From: Dehalobacter sp. CP
GTDB taxonomy: Bacteria; Bacillota_B; Desulfitobacteriia; Desulfitobacteriales; Syntrophobotulaceae
Direction of reading: 5' to 3'
DNA length: 64,000 bases
Assembly (NCBI GenBank): GCA_009910795.1
Contig: VMEE01000091.1
Location: 10,782 to 74,781, forward strand
A program made the translations under genes and the position numbers. The notes beneath the pieces are model-generated. The model was not told the origin of the DNA, did not search any database, and was given only the letters and a program-made list of their open reading frames with translations. Below, piece after piece: positions 17,258 to 27,034 of this stretch; the first letter of the stretch is position 1, and each line of letters starts with the position of its first letter.

Positions 17258-18070
17258 ATGTCAGATTTAAAAGAAATCGCCTGCAGGATACGTCAGGACA
17301 TCATCGAAATGCTGCTAAAAGCTAAATCAGGTCATCCTGGCGGCAGCCTTTCGGCCGCAGATATCCTTGCTGTCTTATATTTCCGAATCATGAATATTGA
17401 TTCGGCCAATCCTGGATGGTCCGAGCGGGATCGCTTCGTGCTCAGTAAAGGGCATGCTGCCCCGGTACTTTATGCAGCCTTGGCGGAGAAAGGATATTTT
17501 TCGCGCGAAGAACTGCAGCATCTTCGGCAGACCGGGCACTTTCTTCAGGGGCACCCTGATATGAAAAAGGTCCCGGGAGTCGATATGTCCACCGGTTCTT
17601 TGGGACAGGGCATTTCAGCGGCAGTCGGTATGGCTCTAGCTGGCAAAATGGATCAAAAAACCTACAAAGTATATTGCCTCGTAGGTGATGGTGAAATGAA
17701 TGAGGGTCTGGTTTGGGAAGCGGCGATGGCAGCAGCCCATTATAAGCTCGATAATCTGATTGGCATCCTGGACTTTAACGGTCTTCAAATTGACGGGGAG
17801 ACGGAAAAAGTCATGAATTCTTCTCCGCTCTCTGACAAATGGGGAGCCTTTGGATGGAATGTCCTGGAGGTTGACGGCCACGACATTTCAGCATTGACGG
17901 ATACCCTGGAAGCAGCGAAGCAGGTCCAGGGCAAACCGACGATGATTATCGCCAAAACCATTAAAGGAAAAGGGGTATCTTTTATGGAAAACCAGGCAGG
18001 GTGGCATGGAAATGCACCCAGCCCTGAACAAGCGGAAGCTGCCCTGGCTGAACTGAGAGGTGAAAACTAA
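17258..18070 (+). CDS. Transketolase, N-terminal (TPP-binding) subunit
   Basis: Transketolase moves two-carbon ketol units between sugar phosphates in the non-oxidative pentose phosphate pathway. In this split form the 270-aa subunit carries the thiamine-diphosphate-binding half: SGHPGGSLSAADI near residue 25, SKGHAAPVLYA with its catalytic histidine, and the TPP motif GDGEMNEGLVWEA to DFNGLQIDG (about residues 143-175). The ATG follows AAAGGAGG. The stop overlaps the start of the partner gene by one base, so the two chains are made together. Confidence 0.95.
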   Translation: MSDLKEIACRIRQDIIEMLLKAKSGHPGGSLSAADILAVLYFRIMNIDSANPGWSERDRFVLSKGHAAPVLYAALAEKGYFSREELQHLRQTGHFLQGHPDMKKVPGVDMSTGSLGQGISAAVGMALAGKMDQKTYKVYCLVGDGEMNEGLVWEAAMAAAHYKLDNLIGILDFNGLQIDGETEKVMNSSPLSDKWGAFGWNVLEVDGHDISALTDTLEAAKQVQGKPTMIIAKTIKGKGVSFMENQAGWHGNAPSPEQAEAALAELRGEN

Positions 18071-19035
18071 TGGCTGAGATGTTTGATCTGATTAAAGCGG
18101 AAAAAATAGCGACGAGAGATGCCTATGGCAAAACACTTGTGCAGCTTGGCGGAGAAAACAAGGATATTGTGGTTCTGGATGCCGACTTGTCCAAGTCAAC
18201 CAAAACAGCCGATTTTGCCAAGGTATTTCCGAAACGTTTCATCAATATAGGCATTGCCGAACAAAATTTAATGGGAGTCTCGGCCGGGCTGGCAGCAGCG
18301 GGTAAAATTCCTTTTGCGAGTACCTTTGCAATCTTTGCGACAGGAAGGGCCTTCGAACAGATCAGAAATTCTATCGCTTATCCGAAACTCAATGTGAAGA
18401 TTGCGGCTACTCATGCGGGGATCAGTGTAGGTGAAGACGGTGCCTCCCACCAGGCTGTGGAAGATGTGGCGCTGATGCGTTCGGTGCCGAATATGACAGT
18501 ACTGGTTCCTGCTGATGCGGAGGAAACAAGTCAGGTCATCAAAGCTGCTGCAGCATACCAGGGACCTGTCTATATCCGGCTCGGAAGACTGGCGCTGCCC
18601 GTGCTCTTTGATTCATCTTCCTATCAGTTCGAGATTGGCAAGGCCAATGTCCTGAAAGACGGCAAAGATGCTGTCATTATCGCAAACGGGCTCATGGTAG
18701 CGGAAGCGCTGAAGGCTGTGAGTGAACTCAGCGGGCAGGGCTACGACGTCGCGGTTGTCAATTGTGCCTCTGTTAAACCACTGGACAAACAGACCATTAT
18801 TCAGATCGCGCAACAAACAGGAGCAGTTGTCACTGCGGAGGAACACAGTATTATCGGCGGACTCGGAAGTGCAGTGGCAGAAGTATTAAGCGAAAATTGT
18901 CCTGTCCCGCTCTGCCGGGTTGGGGTCAATGATGTTTTCGGAGAGTCCGGACGCCCGGATGAACTGCTGGTGAAGTATCATCTTACAGCGAAAGACATTG
19001 TTGAAGCTGTAAGACGAGTGATTGCCAAAAAATAA
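18070..19035 (+). CDS. Transketolase, C-terminal (pyrimidine-binding) subunit
   Basis: This 321-aa partner holds the pyrimidine-binding and C-terminal domains of the split transketolase. The motif GIAEQNLMGVSAGLAAAG carries the glutamate that activates the thiamine ring, followed by ATHAGISVGEDGASHQ and VLVPADAEET. The C-terminal domain begins near residue 190 (IGKANVLKDG). The ATG at 18070 overlaps the previous stop. DXS is the nearest alternative but is one longer chain; the split points to transketolase. Confidence 0.95.
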   Translation: MAEMFDLIKAEKIATRDAYGKTLVQLGGENKDIVVLDADLSKSTKTADFAKVFPKRFINIGIAEQNLMGVSAGLAAAGKIPFASTFAIFATGRAFEQIRNSIAYPKLNVKIAATHAGISVGEDGASHQAVEDVALMRSVPNMTVLVPADAEETSQVIKAAAAYQGPVYIRLGRLALPVLFDSSSYQFEIGKANVLKDGKDAVIIANGLMVAEALKAVSELSGQGYDVAVVNCASVKPLDKQTIIQIAQQTGAVVTAEEHSIIGGLGSAVAEVLSENCPVPLCRVGVNDVFGESGRPDELLVKYHLTAKDIVEAVRRVIAKK

Positions 19036-19052
19036 AGAGCTGCAGGACAAAT

Positions 19053-19094
19053 AAAAGCAGGATATTCCCCAAAAGGGTATTCTGCTTTTTACTT
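19053..19094 (+). terminator. Rho-independent terminator after transketolase
   Basis: AAAAGCAGGATATTCCC (19053-19069) pairs with GGGTATTCTGCTTTT (19075-19089) with one small irregularity, then TACTTTTG. The stem is long and the loop short. Confidence 0.88.
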
Positions 19095-19353
19095 TTGCTC
19101 AATTTGTTCTTTTAATTGCCGATGAAAATAGTAAGAAGATTTGGATCAGAAAATAGCCTAAAGAAATCAAATATATTTCTGTTGTTATTTGTCAATATAT
19201 TTATTTTTTACACTATCGTTTAATAATTGTGGAATGCATTCCTGAGTTTTTGCCATTTTTCAGGAAATGTTTAATTTTTTAGCTGTCTTAGACAGGAAAA
19301 TAACACAAAATGTCGAAGAGATAGATGTTAATAGGTCTTCCGGAGGACAATGA
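19095..19353. other. AT-rich region before ftsE with several palindromes
   Basis: No gene is supported between the transketolase terminator and ftsE. The region contains the perfect palindrome GGAATGCATTCC (19231-19242), an inverted repeat CATTCCTGA / TCAGGAAATG (19237-19269) and CTGTC-tta-GACAG (19283-19295). These crowd where an ftsE promoter and operator would lie, but I cannot name a -35/-10 pair or a regulator. Confidence 0.4.
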
Positions 19354-20040
19354 ATGATTAAGCTAAAGAATGTTTCTAAAATCTATCCGAATGGTGCCCG
19401 CGCTCTATTCGGCGTCAACCTTGACGTCGCTAAGGGAGATTTTGTATTTCTGGTTGGGGCCAGCGGGGCCGGCAAATCGACACTGATCAAACTGCTCTAC
19501 CGGGAAGAAATTGCTACGAGGGGACAGGTACTCATCGATAATGTCAATCTTGTGAGAATGTCTTCCAGCCATGTGCCATTGGTCAGAAGAAAAATTGGTG
19601 TTATTTTTCAGGATTTCAAGCTGCTTCCGGCAAAGACCGTGTTTGAAAACGTCGCTTTTGCCCAGCAGGTCATTGGTAAAAGTATGAAAGAAACTAGAGA
19701 GAATACGAATACGATTTTGGATTTGGTTGGCCTTGCTAAGAAAAAGAATGCCTTTCCTTCCGAGCTTTCAGGAGGCGAACAACAGCGCGCCTGCATTGCC
19801 AGAGCGCTGGTCAACAAACCCGCTTTGCTGGTTGCGGACGAACCTACAGGGAATCTTGATGTCGATACTTCCTGGAGTATCATGGAACTGCTTAACCATG
19901 TCAACAAGCTGGGTACCACGGTCGTGATGGCAACACATGCCAGGTACATTATTGAACAAATGAATAAGAGGGTAATAAGGATTGAAGAAGGCAAGATTGT
20001 TGATGACAGCATAGAGGGGGCATACAGAATTGTCACTTAA
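19354..20040 (+). CDS. ftsE: Cell division ATP-binding protein FtsE
   Basis: FtsE is the ATPase of the FtsEX complex, an ABC-type device that drives peptidoglycan hydrolases rather than transport. The 228-aa protein has Walker A GASGAGKST (about residues 36-44), Q-loop VIFQDFKLLP, signature LSGGEQQR and Walker B LLVADEPTGNLD. The start follows CGGAGG. Its end overlaps ftsX by 11 bases, and an M23 activator gene follows, giving the complete pathway from ATPase to hydrolase. Confidence 0.96.
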   Translation: MIKLKNVSKIYPNGARALFGVNLDVAKGDFVFLVGASGAGKSTLIKLLYREEIATRGQVLIDNVNLVRMSSSHVPLVRRKIGVIFQDFKLLPAKTVFENVAFAQQVIGKSMKETRENTNTILDLVGLAKKKNAFPSELSGGEQQRACIARALVNKPALLVADEPTGNLDVDTSWSIMELLNHVNKLGTTVVMATHARYIIEQMNKRVIRIEEGKIVDDSIEGAYRIVT

Positions 20041-20914
20041 CTCAGCAAAATATGTTCTAACCCAGTCTCTGGTATCATTGAAAAGAAACTTCTGGCTCAG
20101 TGCCGCATCCATTTTAACGGTGATGATTTCTTTAACAATCGTTGGTTATTCGGTTTTCTTTTTAGTCAACACATCGAACATTGCCGACACCTTTGAATCC
20201 CAGGTAGAAATTGCCGCGTTTTTAAATGATCATCTGGAGACATCACAAATTACCGATTTAAAAAGTCAGATTCAAAAACTTGAAGGTGTTGCAACCGTTG
20301 CCGTTACCACTAAAGATCAGGCTATTATAGAGTTTCAGGAATCCATGGGTTCCGACTCTCTTCTGGAGGATTTGGGCGGAGTAAACCCATTTCCGGATAA
20401 GATTACAATTACAACGACCGATGCCCGTCTCGTCGAAGAGATTACTTCCCAGGTAAGCGGGCTGACCGGAGTCGAGAAAGTTCGTTATGGGCAGGGCTTT
20501 GTTGAGAAACTGATTGTCTTTACTCAGTGGCTTCGCTGGGTCGGGATTGGCGTTGTTGCCGCATTTGCTTGTGCCTCTTTCCTCTTAATTGTTTTAAATA
20601 TTAAAACCAATGTAAATTCCAGAGAGAAAGAGATTCAAATCATGCGCCTGGTTGGCGCCAGCAAATCCTTTGTCCGTTGGCCTTTTATCATCGAAGGGAT
20701 CGTCATTGGTATGGTCGGGGCAATCCTGGCTGTTGCGCTGGTTGGGGCTACCTATACCTGGCTCCTGCAGTATATTATCTCGACCTTGAGTTTCCTGCCT
20801 GTTGTCAGCAGTCAACAGTTCATTATCAATGTGCTTCTGCTGATGGTTCTGGGCGGGGTTGCCATGGGATTTCTGGCAAGTGCGTTCTCTGTACGAAAAT
20901 TTTTGAACCTTTAA
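20030..20914 (+). CDS. ftsX: Cell division protein FtsX
   Basis: FtsX is the membrane partner of FtsE that contacts extracellular hydrolase activators. The 294-aa protein has four predicted membrane segments: one near residues 20-43, then three in the C-terminal half. The large extracytoplasmic loop lies at about residues 45-165. The C-terminal pattern KEIQIMRLVGASKSFVRWPF is typical of FtsX. The start is the TTG at 20030 inside ftsE, with AGAGGGGG at 20012-20019, so the two are translationally coupled. Confidence 0.95.
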   Translation: MSLNSAKYVLTQSLVSLKRNFWLSAASILTVMISLTIVGYSVFFLVNTSNIADTFESQVEIAAFLNDHLETSQITDLKSQIQKLEGVATVAVTTKDQAIIEFQESMGSDSLLEDLGGVNPFPDKITITTTDARLVEEITSQVSGLTGVEKVRYGQGFVEKLIVFTQWLRWVGIGVVAAFACASFLLIVLNIKTNVNSREKEIQIMRLVGASKSFVRWPFIIEGIVIGMVGAILAVALVGATYTWLLQYIISTLSFLPVVSSQQFIINVLLLMVLGGVAMGFLASAFSVRKFLNL

Positions 20915-20987
20915 AATCAGTTTTCCATGATTTTAGACGTCGAGGTTAACGAACTTTGAGTTTTATTGGGGGGGAATGGCGTAAAAT

Positions 20988-22121
20988 ATGATTAAAATGA
21001 CAAGACCGGTTGTTTTGCTGATTGTTTTAACTCTAATGGTTACTTTCAATTTTCCTGTGACCGCGGATGAACTATCTGATGCGCTTAAGCAGCAGGAAAA
21101 GATCCTGAATCAGCAGAAGAACGCGGAAGGAAACCTGAATAGCCTAACGACAAAAGCGCAACAGATGGAGAAACAGATTCGGCAACTGACGACGCAAATC
21201 TCTGACGCTGAAGTGGATCTGGATCATAAAGAAAACGCCCATGCGAAGGCCCAGGAAGAAGTAACGGCGATTCAAACGGAAGTGACAGCCAAACAGCAGG
21301 AACTGAAAGGAAGACAGGATACTCTGCGCAGTCGGGTACGCGCGATCTATGAAGAAGGTCAGGTAAACTATCTGGAAGTTCTATTCCAATCCACAGATTT
21401 ATCCGACTTCATTTCCAGAGTAGAATATCTAAGCTGCCTAGTTGAAAATGATCAAACCATTTTAAGTGATATCCGTGTTCAAAAACAGGATTTAGATGAA
21501 AAGAAGGAACTCCTCGTCGCTAAAATGGAAGAGGCGGAGAGCTTAAAACAACAGGCGGAAGCAGCTAAAAATTATTTGGACAGCAGCAAGTCAAAAAAAG
21601 AAGTAGCACTCGCTGAGAATAAAGAGGATCAGGAAGCGCTGCTCGAACAAATTGACAAGCTGGAGAGAGACTCTAAAGCACTTGAGTCAAAAATCCGTGA
21701 ATTGCAGAAGAACAACACCGGAGGAGTTACTGGGACAGTTAATGTCTGGCCTGCTCCAGGGTACAAGTATATTACCAGTACTTTCGGATACAGGGTTCAT
21801 CCGATAACAAAACAGTATAAACTGCACACCGGAGTCGATATCGGTGCACCATACGGGGCGAAGATTGTAGCAGCAGGATCCGGTACGGTGATCTTTTCCG
21901 GTTGGTACGGCGCCTATGGAAATGCCATTATTATCGACCACGGCAATGGAATCTCAACGCTTTACGGCCATATGTCTTCAAGGGCGGTTGCAGTCAAGAC
22001 AACAGTGGCAGCCGGCCAAACAATCGGTTATGTTGGATCAACGGGATGGAGTACTGGGGCTCACCTGCACTTTGAAGTACGTAAAGACGGCACCCCGACA
22101 AACCCGATGGCCTATTTTTAA
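20988..22121 (+). CDS. Murein hydrolase activator / M23 metallopeptidase with coiled coil
   Basis: The 377-aa secreted protein has a signal peptide (cleavage likely after the alanine of VTADE, about residue 26), a long coiled coil (about residues 28-245, rich in Q, K and E heptads) and a C-terminal LytM/M23 domain. That domain keeps the zinc residues: HTGVDIGAPYG (first His and Asp) and HLHFEVRKDG. With its position after ftsEX this matches the EnvC/PcsB group, which works outside the membrane on septal peptidoglycan under FtsEX control. The intact zinc ligands suggest it can cleave glycan-peptide bonds itself. Confidence 0.92.
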   Translation: MIKMTRPVVLLIVLTLMVTFNFPVTADELSDALKQQEKILNQQKNAEGNLNSLTTKAQQMEKQIRQLTTQISDAEVDLDHKENAHAKAQEEVTAIQTEVTAKQQELKGRQDTLRSRVRAIYEEGQVNYLEVLFQSTDLSDFISRVEYLSCLVENDQTILSDIRVQKQDLDEKKELLVAKMEEAESLKQQAEAAKNYLDSSKSKKEVALAENKEDQEALLEQIDKLERDSKALESKIRELQKNNTGGVTGTVNVWPAPGYKYITSTFGYRVHPITKQYKLHTGVDIGAPYGAKIVAAGSGTVIFSGWYGAYGNAIIIDHGNGISTLYGHMSSRAVAVKTTVAAGQTIGYVGSTGWSTGAHLHFEVRKDGTPTNPMAYF

Positions 22122-22194
22122 TCAATTGGACTTAACTTGTACAAGTCTGCATATACTAACAAAGAATAAATGAGTTTGATAGGGAAGTGGACGT

Positions 22195-23376
22195 TTGTTC
22201 AACCGTGTGAATTGGAAAAAAGCTTTTATACAGGCCGCAGCAGTCGGCCTGATATTTTGTCTGGGGCTGGCACTTGTTGTTGGCGGGTTTGTACTGGTCA
22301 ATTATGATCACCTTGGAAGACTTATGCGGGTAGTCTATCTTATTGACACCCAGTATTTAAATGGAACATCCCGTGCTGGACTCGTTGACGGGGCAATCGA
22401 CGGGATGGTGGGTTCGCTGGACCCGTATTCATCCTTCCAGGATGCTGAGGAAAACAAAGTGCTGATGAATTCGATTCAGGGCACTTTTGGAGGGATCGGT
22501 GTACATTTAAGTACGGCAGATCCGGAAAAATTGGTTGTTATGCGTCCAATCAAAGGTTCTCCGGCTGAGAGGGCAGGACTCGAAGCGGGGGATATTATCA
22601 CCAAAATTGACGAGACCGATGTCTCCACGATCAGCCAGGATGAAGCAGTCGCGATCTTAAGAGGAGAGCCCGGGAGCAAGGTGACGGTTAAAATTTACCG
22701 GCCGAAGACGAAGACAGAATTTACCGTAAGCCTTATCCGTGACTATATCAATGTTCCGACGGTTGAAGGGATCTCTCTGCCGGAAAGGTCAGATATTGGG
22801 CTGATTGATATCTCCAGTTTTAACATTAATACCGGGGATGAACTTGAGAAGGTTTTACGGGAGATGGATCTGACCAAATATAAGGGTCTGATTATTGATC
22901 TTCGTTATAATTACGGAGGAGAAGTCAATGCCGCGATTAAAGTAGCAAGTTTTTTGGTGCCGGAAGGGTCAATCGTTCACATTGTGAATAGGAACGGCGT
23001 CGTAGATACAAAAGAATCGACTGCTGAATATATCGATATGCCCATTGTCATTTTAACCAACGAATATACGGCCTCAGCAGCAGAAATCGTATCCGGGGCA
23101 GTCAAGGATTACGGAAGCGGGACCCTGGTCGGGACGAAGACGTATGGCAAGGGTGTCGTGCAGACGGTGTTTACCCTTGATGGCAACACCAGCGTAAAGC
23201 TGACGACGGACAAATATCTTACACCGAAGAAAAATGATATTAATAAATTGGGAATCAAGCCCGATGTTGAAGTCGAACTTAAAGAAGGAGAAAAGCCTAC
23301 CATCCTTCCGACCGAGCCTGTCTTCGACAGTCAGCTGAGCAAGGCGGTTGAAGTCCTGCTGCAGAAAATCCAGTAG
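22195..23376 (+). CDS. ctpA: S41-family carboxy-terminal processing protease
   Basis: The 393-aa protein has one N-terminal membrane helix (about residues 12-33), a PDZ domain (GGIGVHLS to about residue 185) that presents substrate C-termini, and the S41 catalytic domain. The nucleophile is the serine of YTASAAEIVSG (about residue 286), and the general base is the lysine of GTKTYGKGVVQ. Such proteases act outside the membrane, in division (CtpA type) or in sporulation signalling (CtpB). The neighbouring ftsEX-M23 genes favour a wall or division role. The TTG start at 22195 follows AGGGAAGTGG. Confidence 0.92.
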   Translation: MFNRVNWKKAFIQAAAVGLIFCLGLALVVGGFVLVNYDHLGRLMRVVYLIDTQYLNGTSRAGLVDGAIDGMVGSLDPYSSFQDAEENKVLMNSIQGTFGGIGVHLSTADPEKLVVMRPIKGSPAERAGLEAGDIITKIDETDVSTISQDEAVAILRGEPGSKVTVKIYRPKTKTEFTVSLIRDYINVPTVEGISLPERSDIGLIDISSFNINTGDELEKVLREMDLTKYKGLIIDLRYNYGGEVNAAIKVASFLVPEGSIVHIVNRNGVVDTKESTAEYIDMPIVILTNEYTASAAEIVSGAVKDYGSGTLVGTKTYGKGVVQTVFTLDGNTSVKLTTDKYLTPKKNDINKLGIKPDVEVELKEGEKPTILPTEPVFDSQLSKAVEVLLQKIQ

Positions 23377-23447
23377 GATAGAAAAGGATACAGTATCTTT
23401 ATTCAGTCAAATGGAAGATGTCAATTTAAGACGTCTTTCTCTAAATA

Positions 23448-23496
23448 GAATCCGCAGCGGAACGAATGATTAAACCCGTTCTGCTGCGGATTTATT
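23448..23496 (+). terminator. Rho-independent terminator after ctpA
   Basis: AATCCGCAGCGGAACG (23449-23464) pairs with CGTTCTGCTGCGGATT (23477-23492) with one mismatch around a 12-nt loop, followed by TATTTAAT. The stem is long, although the T-tract is interrupted. Confidence 0.82.
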
Positions 23497-23660
23497 TAAT
23501 GAGCGATCTCATCCTAGTAATACATTCTTAGAATAGACATACACATCGAGAGTTAATTCCTGATAAGAAGATCTGCTTATTATCCCTATGATCAGTCTGA
23601 GGGACACAGTTTCGCTGTGGAGCATTGTAATGAACATTGCATTTCTGATTTGACGGGAGA

Positions 23661-23688
23661 ACGCCAGCTATTCTACTTGCATAGAATA
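23661..23688 (+). promoter_or_regulatory. Possible late-sporulation (sigma-K-like) promoter
   Basis: The region 23497-23721 has no gene. CATAGAATA at 23680-23688 matches the CATANNNTA -10 pattern of sigma-K/sigma-E, with an AC dinucleotide 17 bp upstream as in sigma-K promoters. It lies 34 bp before the P-loop gene. The signal is short and could be chance. Confidence 0.3.
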
Positions 23689-23721
23689 TCCCACAGACAT
23701 TATTGAACTGGAGGAATCATC

Positions 23722-24771
23722 ATGGGGAACACAAGTGGGATTCGGCATTATTATATTGAGGCATTCACGCCTTACGGTTACGTATCGCTGCTGCCTGAAC
23801 TGCTAAAAGAAATTAAATATACATATCTTCTCACGGGCGGCCCGGGTACAGGAAAATCAACCATGATGAAGCTCATTGGCATCCAGATGATTGACCGTGG
23901 GAATGATGTTGATTATATCAGGTCGATCAGGGAAGCCGATTCAGTTGCCGGTCTGTATCTGCCCAAGCATAAAATATGCTTACTCGATAAGGATGAATTT
24001 AACTGGCAGATAAATTATTGCGGCCCGTACCACCGTGAAATTGATTTTTCTTCCTTCTGCCGCCAGAGCAGACTGGAAGAACACAGTCCTAAAATCAGTC
24101 AGCTTGGAGCAAGCCTTGCTGACATTGAGCAGGACATCATTGCCCAGCTCAGAAAAGACTATATGCCAAAAAAAGAAGAGGAATCTGAGGGATCTGAGGA
24201 AGATAGCCACGCCTGTCAAAACAAAACCAGGAACCTGGACGCTGTCCTGTCTTTGGCCGGGGAAGGCGATCAGCAAGGTGATGATTCGCCGCATATTGAT
24301 GAGATCACGCGAATCCTTTCCAGAATAAAAACAAACAATCTGTCGTTCTATTTTCTCCATAGCCTTCAATTAGAAGGGTGGCTAAATCTTGCTCCAAGAT
24401 ATATTCGGGATTTTGACCGGATTTGCCTGGACGGTGAAGAGTCTGCTCACCTTCTGCGGGTACTGCTCGAAGAGGTTAAATGCCTGGGGCAGGCCATGGA
24501 AATCATTGTTCATCCGCTAAAACCATACACAATCGTCGGTTTGCTCTTTCCGGAAAAGAATCTGGCTGTCTGGAAAGGAAATCCCTGCCGGATTGAAGAG
24601 CAGGGTTTCCGGATGGGTCACAGTACGGAGCTGATAGCTATTCTCGAACAATACAGAAAGAACCGCCTCGAATTAAAAAATCTAATTAATGACTCCGTAA
24701 ATTTCAGGGGATTGGACCATTTCCGCAGCGAGCTCCTGAGCAGTATTTTGACGGACCTCCATCAAGGATGA
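23722..24771 (+). CDS. P-loop nucleotide-binding protein, PRK06851-like
   Basis: The 349-aa protein has one clear Walker A motif, LLTGGPGTGKST (about residues 36-47), close to the N-terminus, followed by VDYIRSIREADSVAG. It resembles the PRK06851 family of uncharacterised ATPases found mainly in spore-forming Firmicutes. As I recall that family, it has two P-loop halves; here the second half shows no GxxGxGKS motif, only IIVHPLKPYTIVGLLFPEKN, so its nucleotide site may be lost. A charged acidic linker (KKEEESEGSEEDS) joins the halves. It starts after TGGAGG and is flanked by ctpA and uvrB. Function unknown. Confidence 0.65.
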   Translation: MGNTSGIRHYYIEAFTPYGYVSLLPELLKEIKYTYLLTGGPGTGKSTMMKLIGIQMIDRGNDVDYIRSIREADSVAGLYLPKHKICLLDKDEFNWQINYCGPYHREIDFSSFCRQSRLEEHSPKISQLGASLADIEQDIIAQLRKDYMPKKEEESEGSEEDSHACQNKTRNLDAVLSLAGEGDQQGDDSPHIDEITRILSRIKTNNLSFYFLHSLQLEGWLNLAPRYIRDFDRICLDGEESAHLLRVLLEEVKCLGQAMEIIVHPLKPYTIVGLLFPEKNLAVWKGNPCRIEEQGFRMGHSTELIAILEQYRKNRLELKNLINDSVNFRGLDHFRSELLSSILTDLHQG

Positions 24772-24838
24772 AACAAAAATGCGGGAATGAGAACAAAATG
24801 ATATAATAAATATACTGTCTTTGATGGAGGGATATTCT

Positions 24839-26890
24839 ATGGAATTTCGACTGCGGGCTCCTTATAGTCTTTCTGGAGATCAGCCCCAGGCAGTGGACAA
24901 GCTTACTGAAGGCGTTCTAGCCGGTAAAAAGCACCAAACGCTGCTGGGTGTTACCGGATCGGGTAAAACATTTACAATGGCCAGCATCATTGAACGCATT
25001 CAAAAACCGACCCTGGTCTTTGCACACAATAAGACGCTGGCCGGACAGCTGTATTGCGAGTTTAAGGAATTTTTTCCGGAGAATGCGGTTGAATATTTTG
25101 TCAGTTATTATGATTATTATCAGCCGGAAGCTTATGTTCCATCCAATGACCTCTACATTGAAAAAGACGCTTCGATCAATGAGGAAATAGAAAAATTACG
25201 GCACTCGGCCACAGCTGCGTTGTTTGAAAGAAGAGACGTCATTGTTATCGCAAGTGTTTCCTGTATCTATGGTATGGGCTCTCCGGATGAGTACCGGGAT
25301 ATGGTTCTGTCTTTGCGGCAGGGTCAGGAAATAGAACGCAATCAGATGCTGCGCAAGCTGGTTGAAATCCAGTACGACCGGAATGATACCGCCTTTTATC
25401 GCGGAACTTTCCGGGTAAGAGGGGATGTCGTCGAGGTATGTCCTGCTTCTACGGATGAAAAGGCAGTCCGGATTGAAATGTTCGGCGATGAAATCGAGCA
25501 TCTTTATGAGGTGAATCTTCTGACCGGTGAAATCCTGGGAGAACGAAAACATATCTCGATTTTTCCAAACTCCCACTATGTGACCGAACGTGATAAATTA
25601 ATGCTGGCAGCTGAAAATATTGAGCAGGAGCTTGAAGAGCGCCTGGAATATTTCCGTTCCAGGGAAAAGCTGCTGGAGGCTCAGCGCCTCGAACAGAGAA
25701 CCCGCTACGATATTGAAATGCTTCGGGAGATGGAATTTTGCAACGGTATTGAAAATTATTCCAGGCATCTTACCTTCCGCAAACCAGGAGAAACACCCTA
25801 TACTTTGCTGCACTTTTTCCCGAAGGATTTCCTGATGTTCATTGATGAATCGCATCAGACTCTGCCGCAGGTCAGAGGCATGTTTGAGGGAGACCGTTCC
25901 AGGAAAAGCACGCTGGTGGAGCATGGTTTCCGCCTGCCCTCTGCCATGGATAACCGGCCGCTGCGTTTTTCTGAATTTGAAAAAGTCGTACCCCAAAGGG
26001 TCTATGTCAGTGCGACTCCCGGACCATACGAAATGGAGCACTGCCGCGAGGTTGTCGAACAGATTATCCGGCCCACAGGTCTGATTGACCCGGAAATCAT
26101 TGTGAGGCCCACCCAGGGACAGATTGATGACCTGATCGGCGAGATCCGGCAGCGGATTGCCAGGGACGAAAGAATCCTCGTGACCACACTGACCAAGAGA
26201 ATGTCCGAAGACCTGACAGACTATCTGAAACAGCTGAATATTAATGTCAGATATCTTCATTCTGATATTCAAACCCTTGAGAGGTTGGAAATCTTAAGAG
26301 AACTCCGTCTTGGAGAAATCGATGTGATTGTCGGGATTAATCTTTTAAGAGAAGGCCTTGATTTGCCTGAGGTATCGCTGGTGGCGATCCTTGATGCTGA
26401 TAAGGAAGGATTCTTAAGATCGGAAAGGTCTTTGATCCAGACTGTGGGCCGGGCGGCCCGAAATGTCAACGGAAAAGTCATCATGTATGCGGACAATATG
26501 ACGGAATCCATGAAAGCCGCGATTGGTGAGACCAACCGTCGCCGAGCGATCCAGGAAGAATATAACAGAGCACACGGGATTATCCCGCAGACCATTCGCA
26601 AGCAGATCTATGAAGTGCCTGAAGCGACGAAAGTTGCAGAGAAAAAGACGGCTTATGGGGAAAAAGGCGGCAAGTTAACACCTGAGGAACAGGAAAAAAC
26701 CATTCAGGTCCTGGAAGAAGAGATGCTTAAGGCTGCCAGAGAACTGGATTTTGAACGCGCAGCTGATTTGAGGGATGCGATCATTGAACTGAAAGGAGAG
26801 TATGCTGGTATGACACGGAGCAGCCGCTCTAAATCTGGCAAAAACTATTCTTCCGAGAAACAGAACAGATCCCGTAAAAAAAGAAGGTAA
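24839..26890 (+). CDS. uvrB: Excinuclease ABC subunit B
   Basis: UvrB is the damage-verifying helicase-like subunit of nucleotide excision repair; it is loaded by UvrA and recruits UvrC. From the ATG at 24839 (GGAGG at 24826-24830) the protein has 683 aa. Walker A GVTGSGKT lies near residue 40, and the beta-hairpin region [20 protein letters not shown] near residue 94 is the part that inserts between DNA strands. The DESHQTLPQ motif and helicase motifs VGRAARN follow. The C-terminal UVR domain (about residues 625-660, [12 protein letters not shown]) binds UvrA and UvrC. A TATAAT at 24802-24807 may be its -10. Confidence 0.98.
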   Translation: MEFRLRAPYSLSGDQPQAVDKLTEGVLAGKKHQTLLGVTGSGKTFTMASIIERIQKPTLVFAHNKTLAGQLYCEFKEFFPENAVEYFVSYYDYYQPEAYVPSNDLYIEKDASINEEIEKLRHSATAALFERRDVIVIASVSCIYGMGSPDEYRDMVLSLRQGQEIERNQMLRKLVEIQYDRNDTAFYRGTFRVRGDVVEVCPASTDEKAVRIEMFGDEIEHLYEVNLLTGEILGERKHISIFPNSHYVTERDKLMLAAENIEQELEERLEYFRSREKLLEAQRLEQRTRYDIEMLREMEFCNGIENYSRHLTFRKPGETPYTLLHFFPKDFLMFIDESHQTLPQVRGMFEGDRSRKSTLVEHGFRLPSAMDNRPLRFSEFEKVVPQRVYVSATPGPYEMEHCREVVEQIIRPTGLIDPEIIVRPTQGQIDDLIGEIRQRIARDERILVTTLTKRMSEDLTDYLKQLNINVRYLHSDIQTLERLEILRELRLGEIDVIVGINLLREGLDLPEVSLVAILDADKEGFLRSERSLIQTVGRAARNVNGKVIMYADNMTESMKAAIGETNRRRAIQEEYNRAHGIIPQTIRKQIYEVPEATKVAEKKTAYGEKGGKLTPEEQEKTIQVLEEEMLKAARELDFERAADLRDAIIELKGEYAGMTRSSRSKSGKNYSSEKQNRSRKKRR

Positions 26891-26897
26891 ATGAATG

Positions 26898-26911
26898 CGA
26901 ACAAGTGTTCC
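26898..26911. promoter_or_regulatory. LexA (SOS) box between uvrB and uvrA
   Basis: CGAACAAGTGTTCC fits the Bacillus-type LexA/DinR consensus CGAACRNRYGTTYC at every position. It stands seven bases after the uvrB stop and 124 bases before uvrA. This suggests uvrA has its own damage-inducible promoter here. I saw no such box before uvrB. Confidence 0.75.
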
Positions 26912-27034
26912 CTTTTGCTGCTTTTTGGTGTAAGATAAAATCATGGCAATTATGGAAGAATAGATGTTAAATAAGGAATAGAATCAAGCAAAAATATAGC
27001 CTCATCATCTTTAGAAGCCTTATGGAGGAAATGT

